A stretch of DNA of 24,807 bases from Pseudorhodobacter antarcticus (GCA_945860375.1 CAMAQR010000050.1:1-24807), one strand, 5' to 3'. Shown: positions 15,802-24,084, numbered from the stretch's first letter. Numbers and translations are program-made. The notes: a model not told the origin generated them from the sequence alone.

Positions 15802-17124
15802 ATGACCAAGACACTTCCAAATGTCGCTGCTGGACGGCGGGGCTTTCTGAAAGGTGCCGCTCTGCTGGGCACCTCGGCCGCAACGCTTGCCGGGCTCGCC
15901 TCAACCGTCACGGCGCAAGACGCGACGCCCATTCCAATCGGCTGCGTTGCGCCGCTGACAGGTTTTGTTGCCGCAGACGGTATCGAGTTCCGCAACGGGC
16001 TTGAGATGGCGGCAGAGGAAATCAACGCGATGGGCGGAATTCTGGGTCGCCCGATCGAACTGCACTTCGAGGATTCTGAATCCAAGGGCGATGACGTGGT
16101 CACCCAAGCCGCCCAGCGTCTGGTTGACCGCAGCGAGGTCCATGCGATCATCGCAGGCTACAACCTTGAAAACGGCGCGGTGCTGCTGGATGTAGCGGCG
16201 GATTCCGGCATCATCGCCATGCATGCCAATACCGTCGTGCTGCATGACGAAACCGTCAAGGGCAACCCAGAACGCTATTGGGGCGGCTTTCAGATCAACC
16301 CGCCGGAAATTTTCTATGGCGTGGCTTTTCTCAACTTCGTAAAGAACCTCGTCGATACCGGGCAGTTGACGCTCGCTAACAACAAGATCGCCATCATCAC
16401 TGGCCCCGGCGCCTATTCCGGCAACATCGCCAACGCCATGAAGGACGGTGCTGCGGCGGTTGGGCTGGAAGTGTCGCTGTTTGAATCGGTCAACGTGCCG
16501 ATTTCGGAATGGGGCCCTACGCTGGCCAAACTGCGCGCCGACCCACCGGGCGTGATTGCCGTCACGCATTTCTATCCGCAGGATCAGGCGCAGTTCATGC
16601 TGCAATTCGCCACCGATCCGACGCCCAGCCTTGTCTACATGCAATACGGCGCATCCCTGGCCGCGTTCCGCGACATTGCCGGGGCATCCTCGGAAGGTGT
16701 GATATACGCCACCACCATCGGAGTGCTGCAAGACGACATCGGTAAAGATTTCTCAGCCCGTTACATTGCCAAGTTCGGCCCGACTGCGTCGCCCAACAGT
16801 GGCGGGCAGACGTACTATGCGCTGCACAGCTACGCTGTTGCGGCCTCGATAGCTGGCGGCACCGGCGCACCGTTTGACGATGTGCAGAACCGCAAAGTCG
16901 CAGCTGCACTGATGAGCAATATCCATCGCGGGGTGATGGGGGCGTCGCGCTATGTGCCCGAGACCCATTCGGCCTATAGCTATCCCAATCAGACCAACGA
17001 CCCATCCTTGGGGTTGCCGCATATCTTCAGCCAAATCCAGGACAAATCCAAAGACGGTTTGCTGATTGCTCCAGCACCTTATGACGTGGCAAAATTTGTC
17101 ATACCAGGATGGATCAAAGCCTGA
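15802..17124 (+). CDS. ABC transporter substrate-binding protein, amide/branched-chain amino acid type, Tat-exported
   Basis: A 440-residue periplasmic type I binding protein. It begins with a twin-arginine signal: GRRGFLKG (Arg12-Arg13), a hydrophobic stretch AALLGTSAATLAGLAS, and a likely cleavage near TAQ-DAT, residues 38-40. The mature part starts IPIGCVAPLTG and contains GRPIELHFEDSESKGDDVVTQ, the LivK/AmiC/UrtA fold pattern. GGAG is seven bases before ATG 15802; an ATG at 15790 would be too close to that site. It lies 29 bases after the deacetylase gene. It is closest in style to amide- or urea-binding members (AmiC-like) rather than leucine-specific ones, which fits an amide ligand, but ligand identity is inference. 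Tat export is less common than Sec for this family. Confidence 0.85.
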   Translation: MTKTLPNVAAGRRGFLKGAALLGTSAATLAGLASTVTAQDATPIPIGCVAPLTGFVAADGIEFRNGLEMAAEEINAMGGILGRPIELHFEDSESKGDDVVTQAAQRLVDRSEVHAIIAGYNLENGAVLLDVAADSGIIAMHANTVVLHDETVKGNPERYWGGFQINPPEIFYGVAFLNFVKNLVDTGQLTLANNKIAIITGPGAYSGNIANAMKDGAAAVGLEVSLFESVNVPISEWGPTLAKLRADPPGVIAVTHFYPQDQAQFMLQFATDPTPSLVYMQYGASLAAFRDIAGASSEGVIYATTIGVLQDDIGKDFSARYIAKFGPTASPNSGGQTYYALHSYAVAASIAGGTGAPFDDVQNRKVAAALMSNIHRGVMGASRYVPETHSAYSYPNQTNDPSLGLPHIFSQIQDKSKDGLLIAPAPYDVAKFVIPGWIKA

Positions 17125-17909
17125 TGGAGATTCGGACCACGCAAATGCCTTTGCTGGAATGCACCAATGCGACGGTGCGGTTTGGCTCACTTGTTGCGGT
17201 CGACAGCGTTTCGCTGTCGGTCGCTGAGGGTGAAACTGTGGGCATTGGTGGCCCGAACGGGGCCGGAAAGACGACATTTCTTGATCTTATTTCCGGTCTG
17301 TTGCCGCTGGCTGGCGGTACAATCGCGTTTGAGGGGCAGCCCATTTCGGGCCGTGCCCCTCATCTAATCAACCGTCTTGGCATTGCGCGGACGTTTCAGT
17401 TGAATGCCGGTTTTGATGGGATGACAGTGCATGACAATGTGCTGACATCGGTTGTTTTTGGCCAGCGTGTTGGCCGTGGCTGGGGCCCGCTTTACACGCG
17501 GCGTGATCTGGACCGTACGGCAGAGCTGTTGGACCAGTTCCAACTGAACGAGTGCGCGCAAACTATGGTCAGCAACATTCCCATTCTGACGCGCAAAAAG
17601 TTGATGGTGGCCACCGCACTGGCCACCGATCCGAAAATTCTGCTGATGGATGAGCCGGTCGGGGGTCTGACCCCGACCGAAGTTGACGCCTTTGTCCAAG
17701 TTGTCCTGGATCTGAAGAAGCAGGGCATCACCATCGTGTTTATCGAGCACGTCATGCGGTTCCTGACCACCGTCGCTGACCGGGCCGTGATCATGCACCA
17801 CGGATCGCTGATCTATGACGGCCCGCCGTCGGGCATCGCCCATGACGCACAAGTGACCGAGGTTTATCTGGGCCGCGAAGCTGCGGCGATGCGGGGGGTC
17901 GGGCATTGA
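17124..17909 (+). CDS. livG: ABC transporter ATP-binding protein, LivG type, with atypical signature motif
   Basis: A 261-residue ATPase of the LivG branch. Walker A is GPNGAGKTT (43-51), the Q-loop region is ARTFQLNAGFDGMTVHDNV, Walker B is ILLMDEPVGGLTPTE, and the switch histidine is in VFIEHVMRF. The LSGGQ-type signature, usually LPYGQQRRLEIA in LivG, is replaced by ILTRKKLMVATALA, so it lacks the Ser/Gly core. In a heterodimeric importer the partner LivF can supply the functional site. ATG 17124 overlaps the binding-protein stop (TGATG); ATG 17109 would also fit. It probably energises the LivHM permease pair in the inner membrane. Confidence 0.85.
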   Translation: MEIRTTQMPLLECTNATVRFGSLVAVDSVSLSVAEGETVGIGGPNGAGKTTFLDLISGLLPLAGGTIAFEGQPISGRAPHLINRLGIARTFQLNAGFDGMTVHDNVLTSVVFGQRVGRGWGPLYTRRDLDRTAELLDQFQLNECAQTMVSNIPILTRKKLMVATALATDPKILLMDEPVGGLTPTEVDAFVQVVLDLKKQGITIVFIEHVMRFLTTVADRAVIMHHGSLIYDGPPSGIAHDAQVTEVYLGREAAAMRGVGH

Positions 17910-18622
17910 CCGCACTTCTAACCATCGAAAACCTGACTGCGGGCTACGGCAAGCAGCCGGTCCTGCACGGCGTCTCTTTGCAAATTCAGCCTAAAAGCGT
18001 GCTTGCCCTGATCGGCCCGAACGGCCACGGCAAGACCACTTTGCTGCGCTGCCTGTCGGGATTGATCGCGCATAAAGCCGACAAACTCGTGTTTGACGGT
18101 CAGGACATCGCCGCCACCCCCTCGCATACCCGTGTTGCGCTTGGCCTGATCCATGTGCCACAGGGCGACCAGCTGTTCCGCGACATGAGCGTCGAGGAAA
18201 ACCTGCTGATGGGGGCTTATTTGCGCCCCGATGCGGCGGCGGTGCAGGCCAGTCTGGCCGAGGTTTACAAGTTCTTCCCACGGTTGGGAGAGCGGCGCGA
18301 CCAGATGGCCAACAGCCTGTCGGGAGGTGAGCGGCGCATGGCTGGCATCGGGCGCGGCCTGATGGCCGAGGGCCGGTTCATGATGATCGACGAGCCGTCG
18401 TTGGGCCTTGCCCCCTTGATCATCGAGCAAATCTACGACGGCCTCAAAGCCCTTGCCACCAGCGGGCGCACCATTCTGATCGTTGAGGAAAACCCGATGC
18501 GGATTGCCGAAATAGCTGACCACATGGCGCTGATGGATGGCGGTCAGATCGTGTGGGCGGGGGCGCCGTCTGCGCTCAGCACCGAACAAAAGATCATGCA
18601 AACCTACTTTGGGGCAGTGTAA
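17906..18622 (+). CDS. livF: ABC transporter ATP-binding protein, LivF type
   Basis: A 238-residue ATPase with Walker A GPNGHGKTT, an intact signature NSLSGGERRMAGIGRGLM, Walker B FMMIDEPSLGLAP and the LivF-typical switch region IVEENPMRIAEIAD. The start is TTG 17906, overlapping the livG stop as TTGA, so translation is coupled; no nearby ATG precedes the Walker A region. With LivG it forms the nucleotide-binding pair of the importer. Here LivF carries the normal signature sequence and LivG does not, so one composite ATP site may be degenerate. Confidence 0.88.
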   Translation: MTALLTIENLTAGYGKQPVLHGVSLQIQPKSVLALIGPNGHGKTTLLRCLSGLIAHKADKLVFDGQDIAATPSHTRVALGLIHVPQGDQLFRDMSVEENLLMGAYLRPDAAAVQASLAEVYKFFPRLGERRDQMANSLSGGERRMAGIGRGLMAEGRFMMIDEPSLGLAPLIIEQIYDGLKALATSGRTILIVEENPMRIAEIADHMALMDGGQIVWAGAPSALSTEQKIMQTYFGAV

Positions 18623-18627
18623 AACTC

Positions 18628-19506
18628 ATGGAAATCCTGATCCAGATCGCGCTGACCGGCCTTACACTTGGGGCGATGTATGCCTTGGCCTCGGTCGGGC
18701 TGGCGCTGATCTGGGGCACACTGGGCATGTTCAACATGGCGCAGAACATGTTCATCACAGTGGGGGCATATGGCGCCTATTCCGCAATCGGTGTGTTGGG
18801 GTTGCCGATCTGGTTGGGTCTGCCTGCTGGTCTGCTGGTGGGGGCCTTTGTTGGCGTTCTGACCCATTTGCTGATCGTGCGGCAGATGCTGGGGGGGCCG
18901 AATTTTGAGATGAACATCATGGTCGCCACGGCGGGTGTCGGGATTGTACTGGAGAACCTTATGTTGCAGGCCTTCGGTGGCTATCCTTATCGCCAGCCTG
19001 TCAACATCACCGGCAGTTTCAAACTGGGTGGGGTGGCGATTTCCTATCAACCCCTGATGATCATCGCCATCGCCATGCTGCTGATCATGGTGACGGCTTG
19101 GCTCTTGTTGAAAACAAAGTTTGGCCGGGCAATCCGCGCCACTGCCATGAACATCGACGCGGCCCGCCTGATGGGCGTGCAGACCGAACGGACTTATTTG
19201 CAGGTCATGGCGATTGCGGGCGCACTGGCGGGGGCGGCGGGGGTCTTGATTTCGTCGCTGTCGTCGCTCTCGCCGCAAATGGGGTCTGACCCGATGGTCA
19301 AGGCCTTTGTGATTTGCGTCGTGGCAGGTCTTGGCAATGTCGCGGGAACTGGGGTGACGGCGGTGGTTCTTGGCCTGTTCGAGGCGACGATCCAGTTCTA
19401 CTTCGGCGTTCGCTATGGCTTTCCCGTGATGCTGGGGCTGGTCATTCTGGTACTGATCTGGCGACCCAACGGCCTGTTCGGCCGCAAATCCGTGGTACGG
19501 CTATGA
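18628..19506 (+). CDS. livH: Branched-chain amino acid/amide-type ABC permease, LivH
   Basis: A 292-residue inner-membrane protein with about eight hydrophobic segments, beginning MEILIQIALTGLTLGAMYALAS. Family motifs include GLALIWGTLGMFNMAQ near the start and the EAA-like cytoplasmic loop KFGRAIRATAMNIDAARLMGV, with VAGLGNVAGTGV after it. ATG 18628 follows the livF stop by five bases. It forms the translocation channel with LivM. A longer frame from 18553 lies inside livF and is not used. Confidence 0.9.
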   Translation: MEILIQIALTGLTLGAMYALASVGLALIWGTLGMFNMAQNMFITVGAYGAYSAIGVLGLPIWLGLPAGLLVGAFVGVLTHLLIVRQMLGGPNFEMNIMVATAGVGIVLENLMLQAFGGYPYRQPVNITGSFKLGGVAISYQPLMIIAIAMLLIMVTAWLLLKTKFGRAIRATAMNIDAARLMGVQTERTYLQVMAIAGALAGAAGVLISSLSSLSPQMGSDPMVKAFVICVVAGLGNVAGTGVTAVVLGLFEATIQFYFGVRYGFPVMLGLVILVLIWRPNGLFGRKSVVRL

Positions 19507-20510
19507 TCCTGTCTCGCGCCCTGCGCGGCCATATCCTGATTGCCATTGGCCTGATTGCAACCTTCGCCATCCTGCCGCTGTTCATTGGCGAGCGTTACCT
19601 GCTGGGCCAGATCATCACCTTTTTCTTTTGGGCCATCGTTGCCAGCCAGTGGAACCTGATCATGGGCCATGGCGGCGTATTTTCGCTTGCGCAAATGTTT
19701 TTTTTCGCCTGCGGGGCCTATTCAACTGCGATGACGGTGGAATATGGTGGCCTGTCAATCTGGGTCGCCCTGCCGCTGTCGGGCTTGATCTCGGCCGTCT
19801 CGGCGCTATTGATCGGTGCTGCCTGCCTAAGGTTAACCGGGGCCTATGTGGCGCTTTTGACCTATGCGATTGCAACGATGGTGCAGGTGCTGATCATCAC
19901 CGACACCAATTGTTACCAGGTGGTCAAAGGCGTGTGCCAAGAGCTGCTGGGCGGCGCCACCGGTTTTTCCGGGTTCGATGATTTCGGCTTTCGCAAGGTC
20001 CTGAAAGCTGACTGGATTGTCGGAAACTACTTTGTGGTGCTGGGGGTCTTTGCCATTACCATGCTGGTGACAATCGTGGTCATCCACGGCCGCTATGGCC
20101 TTGCCTTCCGCGCCATCCGCGACAATCTGGGCTATGCCAGCAGTCGCGGTATCAACCGGTTTTGTTATCAGATGATCGTGTTTGCCATTTCGGCTTTCTT
20201 TACCGGGCTGGCAGGTGCGGCCTATAGCGGCCATTTCAAGTTCGCCGGGCCAAGCCTATTTGATTTCTCAACCGCGATAATGATTCTGTCGATGGTGATC
20301 GTTGGCGGACTTGGCTCGACCTGGGGACCGATAATCGGCACCGCCGTCATCATGGTTGTGATCGAATGGATGAAAGAGTTCGGCGACGCCCGTAACCTTG
20401 GGCTGGGGTTGGCGCTGATCCTGTTTGTTATCTTCTTGCCCGGAGGGCTTGCCGCCGCAGCCGAGCGGCTTTCTGATCGGATCAGAGGGCGCGATCAAAC
20501 AAGGTCATGA
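19503..20510 (+). CDS. livM: Branched-chain amino acid/amide-type ABC permease, LivM
   Basis: A 335-residue inner-membrane permease with roughly ten hydrophobic segments. The LivM patterns are NLIMGHGGVFSLAQMFFFACGAY, here shortened to GHGGVFSLAQ, the loop RYGLAFRAIRDNLGYASSRGIN, and the end IMILSMVIVGGLGSTWGPIIG. ATG 19503 overlaps the livH stop as ATGA. It is the last gene of the amidase-deacetylase-importer run; no clear terminator follows. A central insert around residues 135-165 (ITDTNCYQVVKGVCQELLGG) contains two cysteines, is probably periplasmic, and may help fit the binding protein. Confidence 0.9.
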   Translation: MILSRALRGHILIAIGLIATFAILPLFIGERYLLGQIITFFFWAIVASQWNLIMGHGGVFSLAQMFFFACGAYSTAMTVEYGGLSIWVALPLSGLISAVSALLIGAACLRLTGAYVALLTYAIATMVQVLIITDTNCYQVVKGVCQELLGGATGFSGFDDFGFRKVLKADWIVGNYFVVLGVFAITMLVTIVVIHGRYGLAFRAIRDNLGYASSRGINRFCYQMIVFAISAFFTGLAGAAYSGHFKFAGPSLFDFSTAIMILSMVIVGGLGSTWGPIIGTAVIMVVIEWMKEFGDARNLGLGLALILFVIFLPGGLAAAAERLSDRIRGRDQTRS

Positions 20511-21021
20511 AGGTTTCGCTCAATGCGCCAAACCATCAGGCAGATTACTTATCCCGATCATTCGCTCAAAGACGCGCGCGCTGACTCGTTTCAGTTGTTT
20601 CGAAGGATTCTTTGCATCCCGAATTTTACTGGCCCTTTACCCGCAGCATTCGGAAGAAATCAAGACGGTGACCGTCTCGTTGGCGCAATCCCGAGTTCAG
20701 AGCACTGCAACGCGCAGGAATATGTGACATCATCACATCCGTCGCCTCTTGCTGGAAAGGCGCACCGGCCGCGCGGTTCCGTCTTGGTTAGCGCAGCAGC
20801 GCGATGCCACCTAAGAAAGTTGATCCACACAGTGTCATTTCGTCGGGCTCAGGTCAGGCCGCGTCCGTCGTTTCTTGAACAGAGGCGTGTCCTCGGCCCC
20901 CAATCTCAGTCCCCGGTCATTTCTGAAATCAATTCTATCCAAGCGAAACCTGCAGGTCGGCCAAAGCGTCAAGCAGCGCCCGAATATGAGCATCCAGAAC
21001 CCATTGCGTGATCGTGGCCTA
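20511..21021. other. Gene-free stretch between livM and the insertion sequence
   Basis: I find no recognisable gene in these 511 bases; the open frames have poor start context and no familiar motif. Two perfect short inverted repeats are present: GACGGT-G-ACCGTC at 20664-20676 and ATGTGA-N5-TCACAT at 20722-20738. The second resembles a CRP/FNR-type half-site pair but has five instead of six spacer bases. The right edge is the insertion point of the IS5-type element. The minus strand here does not continue the DUF262 gene found on the far side of that element. Confidence 0.45.
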
Positions 21022-21859
21022 GACTCAGAACTCATTAATCCACTTGTTTCCGGCCCGTTTCACTGATTCATTTGCGGCATCGGGGAGGTGTCGCATGGGT
21101 GATCTATTCTGGCTGACGGACGCGCAGATGGAGCGGTTGAAGCCGTTCTTTCCTTTGTCGCATGGGGTTCCACGAGTTGACGACAAGCGGGTGTTGAGCG
21201 GCATTATTTTCGTCAATCGCAATGGGTTGCGGTGGAGGGATGCACCGGCGGTCTATGGCCCGCATAAGACGCTATACAACCGTTGGTTCCGCTGGAGCCG
21301 GATGGGGGTATTTGGCCGCATCTTGATGGAATTGGTCCGGCAGGATGCCGAAACGGAAATGATCATGATTGACGCGACGCACCTCAAGGCGCACCGGACC
21401 GCGTCGAGCCTGCGCAAAAAAAGGGGCGCGCTCGGCTGATCGGGCGGACAAAGGGCGGGATGAACTCCAAGCTGCACGTGGTTTGTGACAGCAAAGGGCG
21501 ACCGATCCAAATGTATCTGAGCGCCGGTCAGACCAGCGACTATACCGGTGCTGCGGGCCTGGTGTCGGGCATGCCTGGTGTCAAAGTCTTGCTGGCGGAC
21601 CGAGGCTATGATGCCGACTGGTTCCGTAACGCCCTGATGGATAAGGGTATAACCCCATGCATCCCATCCAAGAAAAACCGGAAGGTCCAGATCGAACACG
21701 ACGCCATCCTCTACAAGAAGCGTCACAAGATCGAGAACATGTTCGGGCGTCTGAAGGATTGGCGAAGGGTGGCCATGCGCTTTGACGGGCGCGCTGACAT
21801 CTTCCTGTCGGCCTGCGCCCTCGCCGCAATCGTCATGTTCTGGCTATGAGTCCTGAGCC
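21022..21859 (+). mobile_element. IS5-family (IS427-like) insertion sequence, complete
   Basis: The ends are imperfect inverted repeats: left GACTCAGAACTCAT (21022-21035), right, read inward, GGCTCAGGACTCAT (ending 21859), with 12 of 14 matching. Both are flanked by TA, inside CTAG on each side (21019-21022 and 21859-21862), which fits the TA target duplication of IS427-type elements. The 838-base length is normal for the group. It carries one transposase gene in two overlapping phases. It has cut the DUF262 gene on its right side. Confidence 0.85.
21095..21849 (+). CDS. IS5/IS427-type transposase, OrfA-OrfB joined by -1 frameshift
   Basis: OrfA runs from ATG 21095 (GGAGG nine bases upstream) to TGA 21439. 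It encodes the N-terminal part with LTDAQMERLKPFFPL, GIIFVNRNGLRWRDAP and the first catalytic Asp in MIMIDATHLKAHRTA. An A7 run at 21416-21422 lets the ribosome slip back one base. The new frame then reads RLIGRTKGGMNSKLHVVCD with no gap in family sequence, followed by the second Asp in LLADRGYDADWF and the final Glu region KKRHKIENMFGRLKDWRRVAMRFD, ending at TGA 21847-21849. All three DDE residues are present, so the element could still be active. OrfB alone could start at ATG 21460 but would lack the first Asp. Confidence 0.88.
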
Positions 21860-22114
21860 TAGAATAAGCTGCGGGATCGGGAGCCCTAGGATGAGGGACT
21901 CTATAAACAGACTCTGCTTTTTGTCTGTCCATGCTGAGCGGCGTTGAAACGATGGGTCAAGGTCAATGTTGTTGCGGTTAAGTTGAGAAATAATTGTCTC
22001 GGCTGTCCAGTCTGTGGACCAGAGTACAGCTCCATCTGCCCAGTTTTCTATTGAACCAAGATCACCAAGTGAATCCTCGAGGTTCTCCTCTACAAGTGCG
22101 TCGTCGTCAGCCAT
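21833..22114 (-). pseudogene. DUF262-domain protein, N-terminal fragment cut by the IS element
   Basis: From ATG 22114 (GGAG six bases upstream) the minus strand encodes about 85 native residues, ending in the IS right end. The conserved DUF262 pattern is visible: TIISQLNRNNIDLDPSFQRR, then AWTDKKQSLFIESLILGLPIPQLIL. In intact proteins this is followed by DGQQRL-type nuclease/NTPase motifs, all missing here. DUF262 proteins include GmrS-like restriction enzymes and other antiphage nucleases of about 350-700 residues. The last residues before the stop at 21833 come from the IS. The gene lies 62 bases downstream of the formaldehyde dehydrogenase gene on the same strand. It is certainly non-functional in this form. 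Confidence 0.7.
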
Positions 22115-22176
22115 GACGTCTCCAATACAATCTTCTCAAGTTTACTTCGCGGTCACTTTCCGATCTTCTCCAACCC

Positions 22177-23307
22177 TCAATAAACCACCACGCTGCGAAT
22201 ACTCTCCCCTGAGTGGATCATATCAAAGCCCTTGTTGATATCCTCCAGCTTCAGGATATGGGTGATCATCGGGTCGATCTGGATTTTGCCGTCCATGTAC
22301 CAATCGACGATCTGCGGCACGTCGGTGCGGCCGCGTGCGCCGCCAAAGGCCGTGCCTTTCCAGACCCGGCCGGTGACCAGTTGGAAGGGGCGCGTCTCGA
22401 TGACCGCGCCTGCGGGGGCGACGCCGATGATGATCGACTGACCCCAGCCACGGTGGGTGCATTCCAGCGCGTCGCGCATCACTTTGACATTGCCGGTGCA
22501 ATCGAAGGAATAATCCGCGCCGCCGATCTTGTCGAAGGGGGTCTTGGTCAGGTCAACGATGGCTTGAACGATGGAGCCTTCGATTTCCTTCGGGTTCAGG
22601 AAATGGGTCATGCCAAAACGCTCGCCCCAAGCCTTCTTGTCATTGTTCAGATCGACGCCAATGATCATGTCGGCCCCGGCCAGTTTCAGGCCCTGAATGA
22701 CGTTCAGGCCGATGCCGCCCAGACCGAAGACCACGGCCTTGGCGCCAATCTCGACCTTGGCGGTGTTGATCACGGCCCCGATGCCGGTGGTGACGCCGCA
22801 GCCGATGTAGCAGATTTTATCAAACGGCGCGTCTTCGCGGACCTTGGCGAGGGCGATTTCGGGCACGACCGTGTGGTTGGCGAAGGTGGAGCAGCCCATG
22901 TAGTGGTAAATCGGGGTGCCATCGAGCATGGAAAAGCGCGAGGTGCCGTCGGGCATCAGGCCCTGCCCTTGGGTGGTGCGGATCGCGGTGCAAAGGTTGG
23001 TTTTGCGCGACAGACACGACGGGCATTCGCGGCATTCCGGCGTGTAAAGCGGGATGACATGGTCGCCGGGTTTCAAGGTGGTGACGCCGGGGCCAATGGC
23101 GATGACCACGCCCGCGCCTTCATGGCCAAGGATGGCGGGGAACAGGCCCTCGGGGTCGGCCCCGGACAGGGTGAATTCGTCAGTGTGGCAAATGCCGGTG
23201 GCCTTGATTTCCACCAAGACCTCTCCGAATTTCGGATCGGCGAGGTTTACCTCCATGATCACAAGCGGTTGGCCTGCGGCGACGGCGACGGCGGCGCGGG
23301 TGCGCAT
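22177..23307 (-). CDS. adhC: S-(hydroxymethyl)glutathione dehydrogenase / class III alcohol dehydrogenase
   Basis: A 376-residue zinc alcohol dehydrogenase of class III, the exact family length. Catalytic zinc ligands are Cys40, His62 and Cys170 (ICYIGCGVTTG). The structural zinc is held by Cys92, Cys95, Cys98 and Cys106 (ECRECPSCLSRKTNLC). The Rossmann motif is GLGGIGLNV. The enzyme oxidises the spontaneous glutathione-formaldehyde adduct to S-formylglutathione with NAD+, and also reduces S-nitrosoglutathione. It fits C1 metabolism, since formaldehyde comes from methylated substrates. ATG 23307 has a GGGGGGA site about seven bases upstream; a longer frame to 23532 lacks family similarity. 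The next step, S-formylglutathione hydrolase, is not in the window. The name flhA or adhI is also used in Rhodobacterales. Confidence 0.93.
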   Translation of the reverse strand: MRTRAAVAVAAGQPLVIMEVNLADPKFGEVLVEIKATGICHTDEFTLSGADPEGLFPAILGHEGAGVVIAIGPGVTTLKPGDHVIPLYTPECRECPSCLSRKTNLCTAIRTTQGQGLMPDGTSRFSMLDGTPIYHYMGCSTFANHTVVPEIALAKVREDAPFDKICYIGCGVTTGIGAVINTAKVEIGAKAVVFGLGGIGLNVIQGLKLAGADMIIGVDLNNDKKAWGERFGMTHFLNPKEIEGSIVQAIVDLTKTPFDKIGGADYSFDCTGNVKVMRDALECTHRGWGQSIIIGVAPAGAVIETRPFQLVTGRVWKGTAFGGARGRTDVPQIVDWYMDGKIQIDPMITHILKLEDINKGFDMIHSGESIRSVVVY

Positions 23308-23451
23308 TGAAAAATCCCCCCTTGTAATTGTGGGTGCAGGCTGTGCGAAACAGGGCGAAATTGCAACGCGGGAAACGACTTCAGACAGAGGGTTTTGCCA
23401 GAACGTTGGCGGTGCCGGGGCTGAGGGGCTGCGCGCCGGTGGCTTTGGGTG

Positions 23452-23757
23452 ATGCAGACTCGATGTGACGCCGGGGCAGAGCCGGACGCCCGTGGGGCGC
23501 CGCCGCTTGTGCATCCGCTGGACCGCGTGCATCCGGCGGGGATGCCGGAGATTTACCGCGAGGTCGCCCCCGGCGCGATTGTGTCACATGAAGACAATGT
23601 GCAGCGGATCGGCATTCCAATTGATGGCGCGGGCAAAGTGACGCGGCTGACCCGTGGCGAAGCGCGGATTTCCAGTCCTTCCAAGCCTTTGGCGGTTGCG
23701 GTGGGGCGAATCATCAGGCTAAGATTCCGCAGTATTAGCTCTGATCCAAGGTTTTTT
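23452..23757 (+). other. Unassigned open stretch in frame with the I78 lipoprotein gene
   Basis: From ATG 23452 the plus strand is open for about 102 codons with no stop and runs directly into the lipoprotein start at 23758. The middle part (PEIYREVAPGAIVSHEDNV, then RIGIPIDGAGKVTRLTRGEARI) has coding-like composition, but I do not recognise a family. The last 25 codons are AT-richer. It is either an unknown small gene whose stop has been lost, or non-coding leader. The mature lipoprotein does not need it, because a lipobox lies just inside ATG 23758. Confidence 0.3.
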
Positions 23758-24063
23758 ATGCGCGCGACTGCCCCTTTTTTGGCTATGGTTGCGCTGGTGC
23801 TGTCGGGCTGCGGGCTGTTTGCTCCGCGCGAATTGGTGGGGCCGGTGCACGAGATCATGTTTGTGGCGCAACCGGATGCCTGCGGGTTGGCTGTCTTGGC
23901 GGGGCTGCAAGGGCAGCATTTCACCGCACTGGCTGATCGCCCCTTGTTGGGTCAGTTGCGGGTGATCTGGCCGGGGCAAGAGGTGATGTCAGGGCTTGTG
24001 CCGGACCGCCTGAACGCTCAGGTTTCAGATCAGGGCCGGATTGTCTGGCTGTCTTGCGGCTAG
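23758..24063 (+). CDS. Small lipoprotein, peptidase inhibitor I78-like
   Basis: A 101-residue protein from ATG 23758. It has a lipoprotein signal (MRATAPFLAMVALVLSGCG, lipobox LSGC with Cys at residue 18), so it should be anchored to a membrane facing the periplasm. The remainder matches the I78 fold pattern: DACGLAVLAGLQGQ, LRVIWPGQEV, then LVPDRLNAQVSDQGRIVWLSCG, with two conserved cysteines, one in DACG and one at the end, probably disulfide-bonded. I78 members inhibit serine proteases in some cases, but most are untested. It is paralogous to the next gene, 21 bases downstream. The upstream frame is open for another 102 codons, but the signal sequence decides this start. Confidence 0.75.
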   Translation: MRATAPFLAMVALVLSGCGLFAPRELVGPVHEIMFVAQPDACGLAVLAGLQGQHFTALADRPLLGQLRVIWPGQEVMSGLVPDRLNAQVSDQGRIVWLSCG

Positions 24064-24084
24064 GCCGCGTGAAAAGGGTTTGCC

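Noticed and set aside
20722..20738. CRP binding site
   Set aside because: The arms resemble TGTGA/TCACA, but the spacer is five bases rather than six and no promoter or gene follows within reach.
22213..23310. Plus-strand open frame of 365 codons opposite the formaldehyde dehydrogenase gene
   Set aside because: It mirrors the minus-strand gene, is rich in Asp, Gly, His and Ala as expected of a shadow frame, and contains no recognisable domain.
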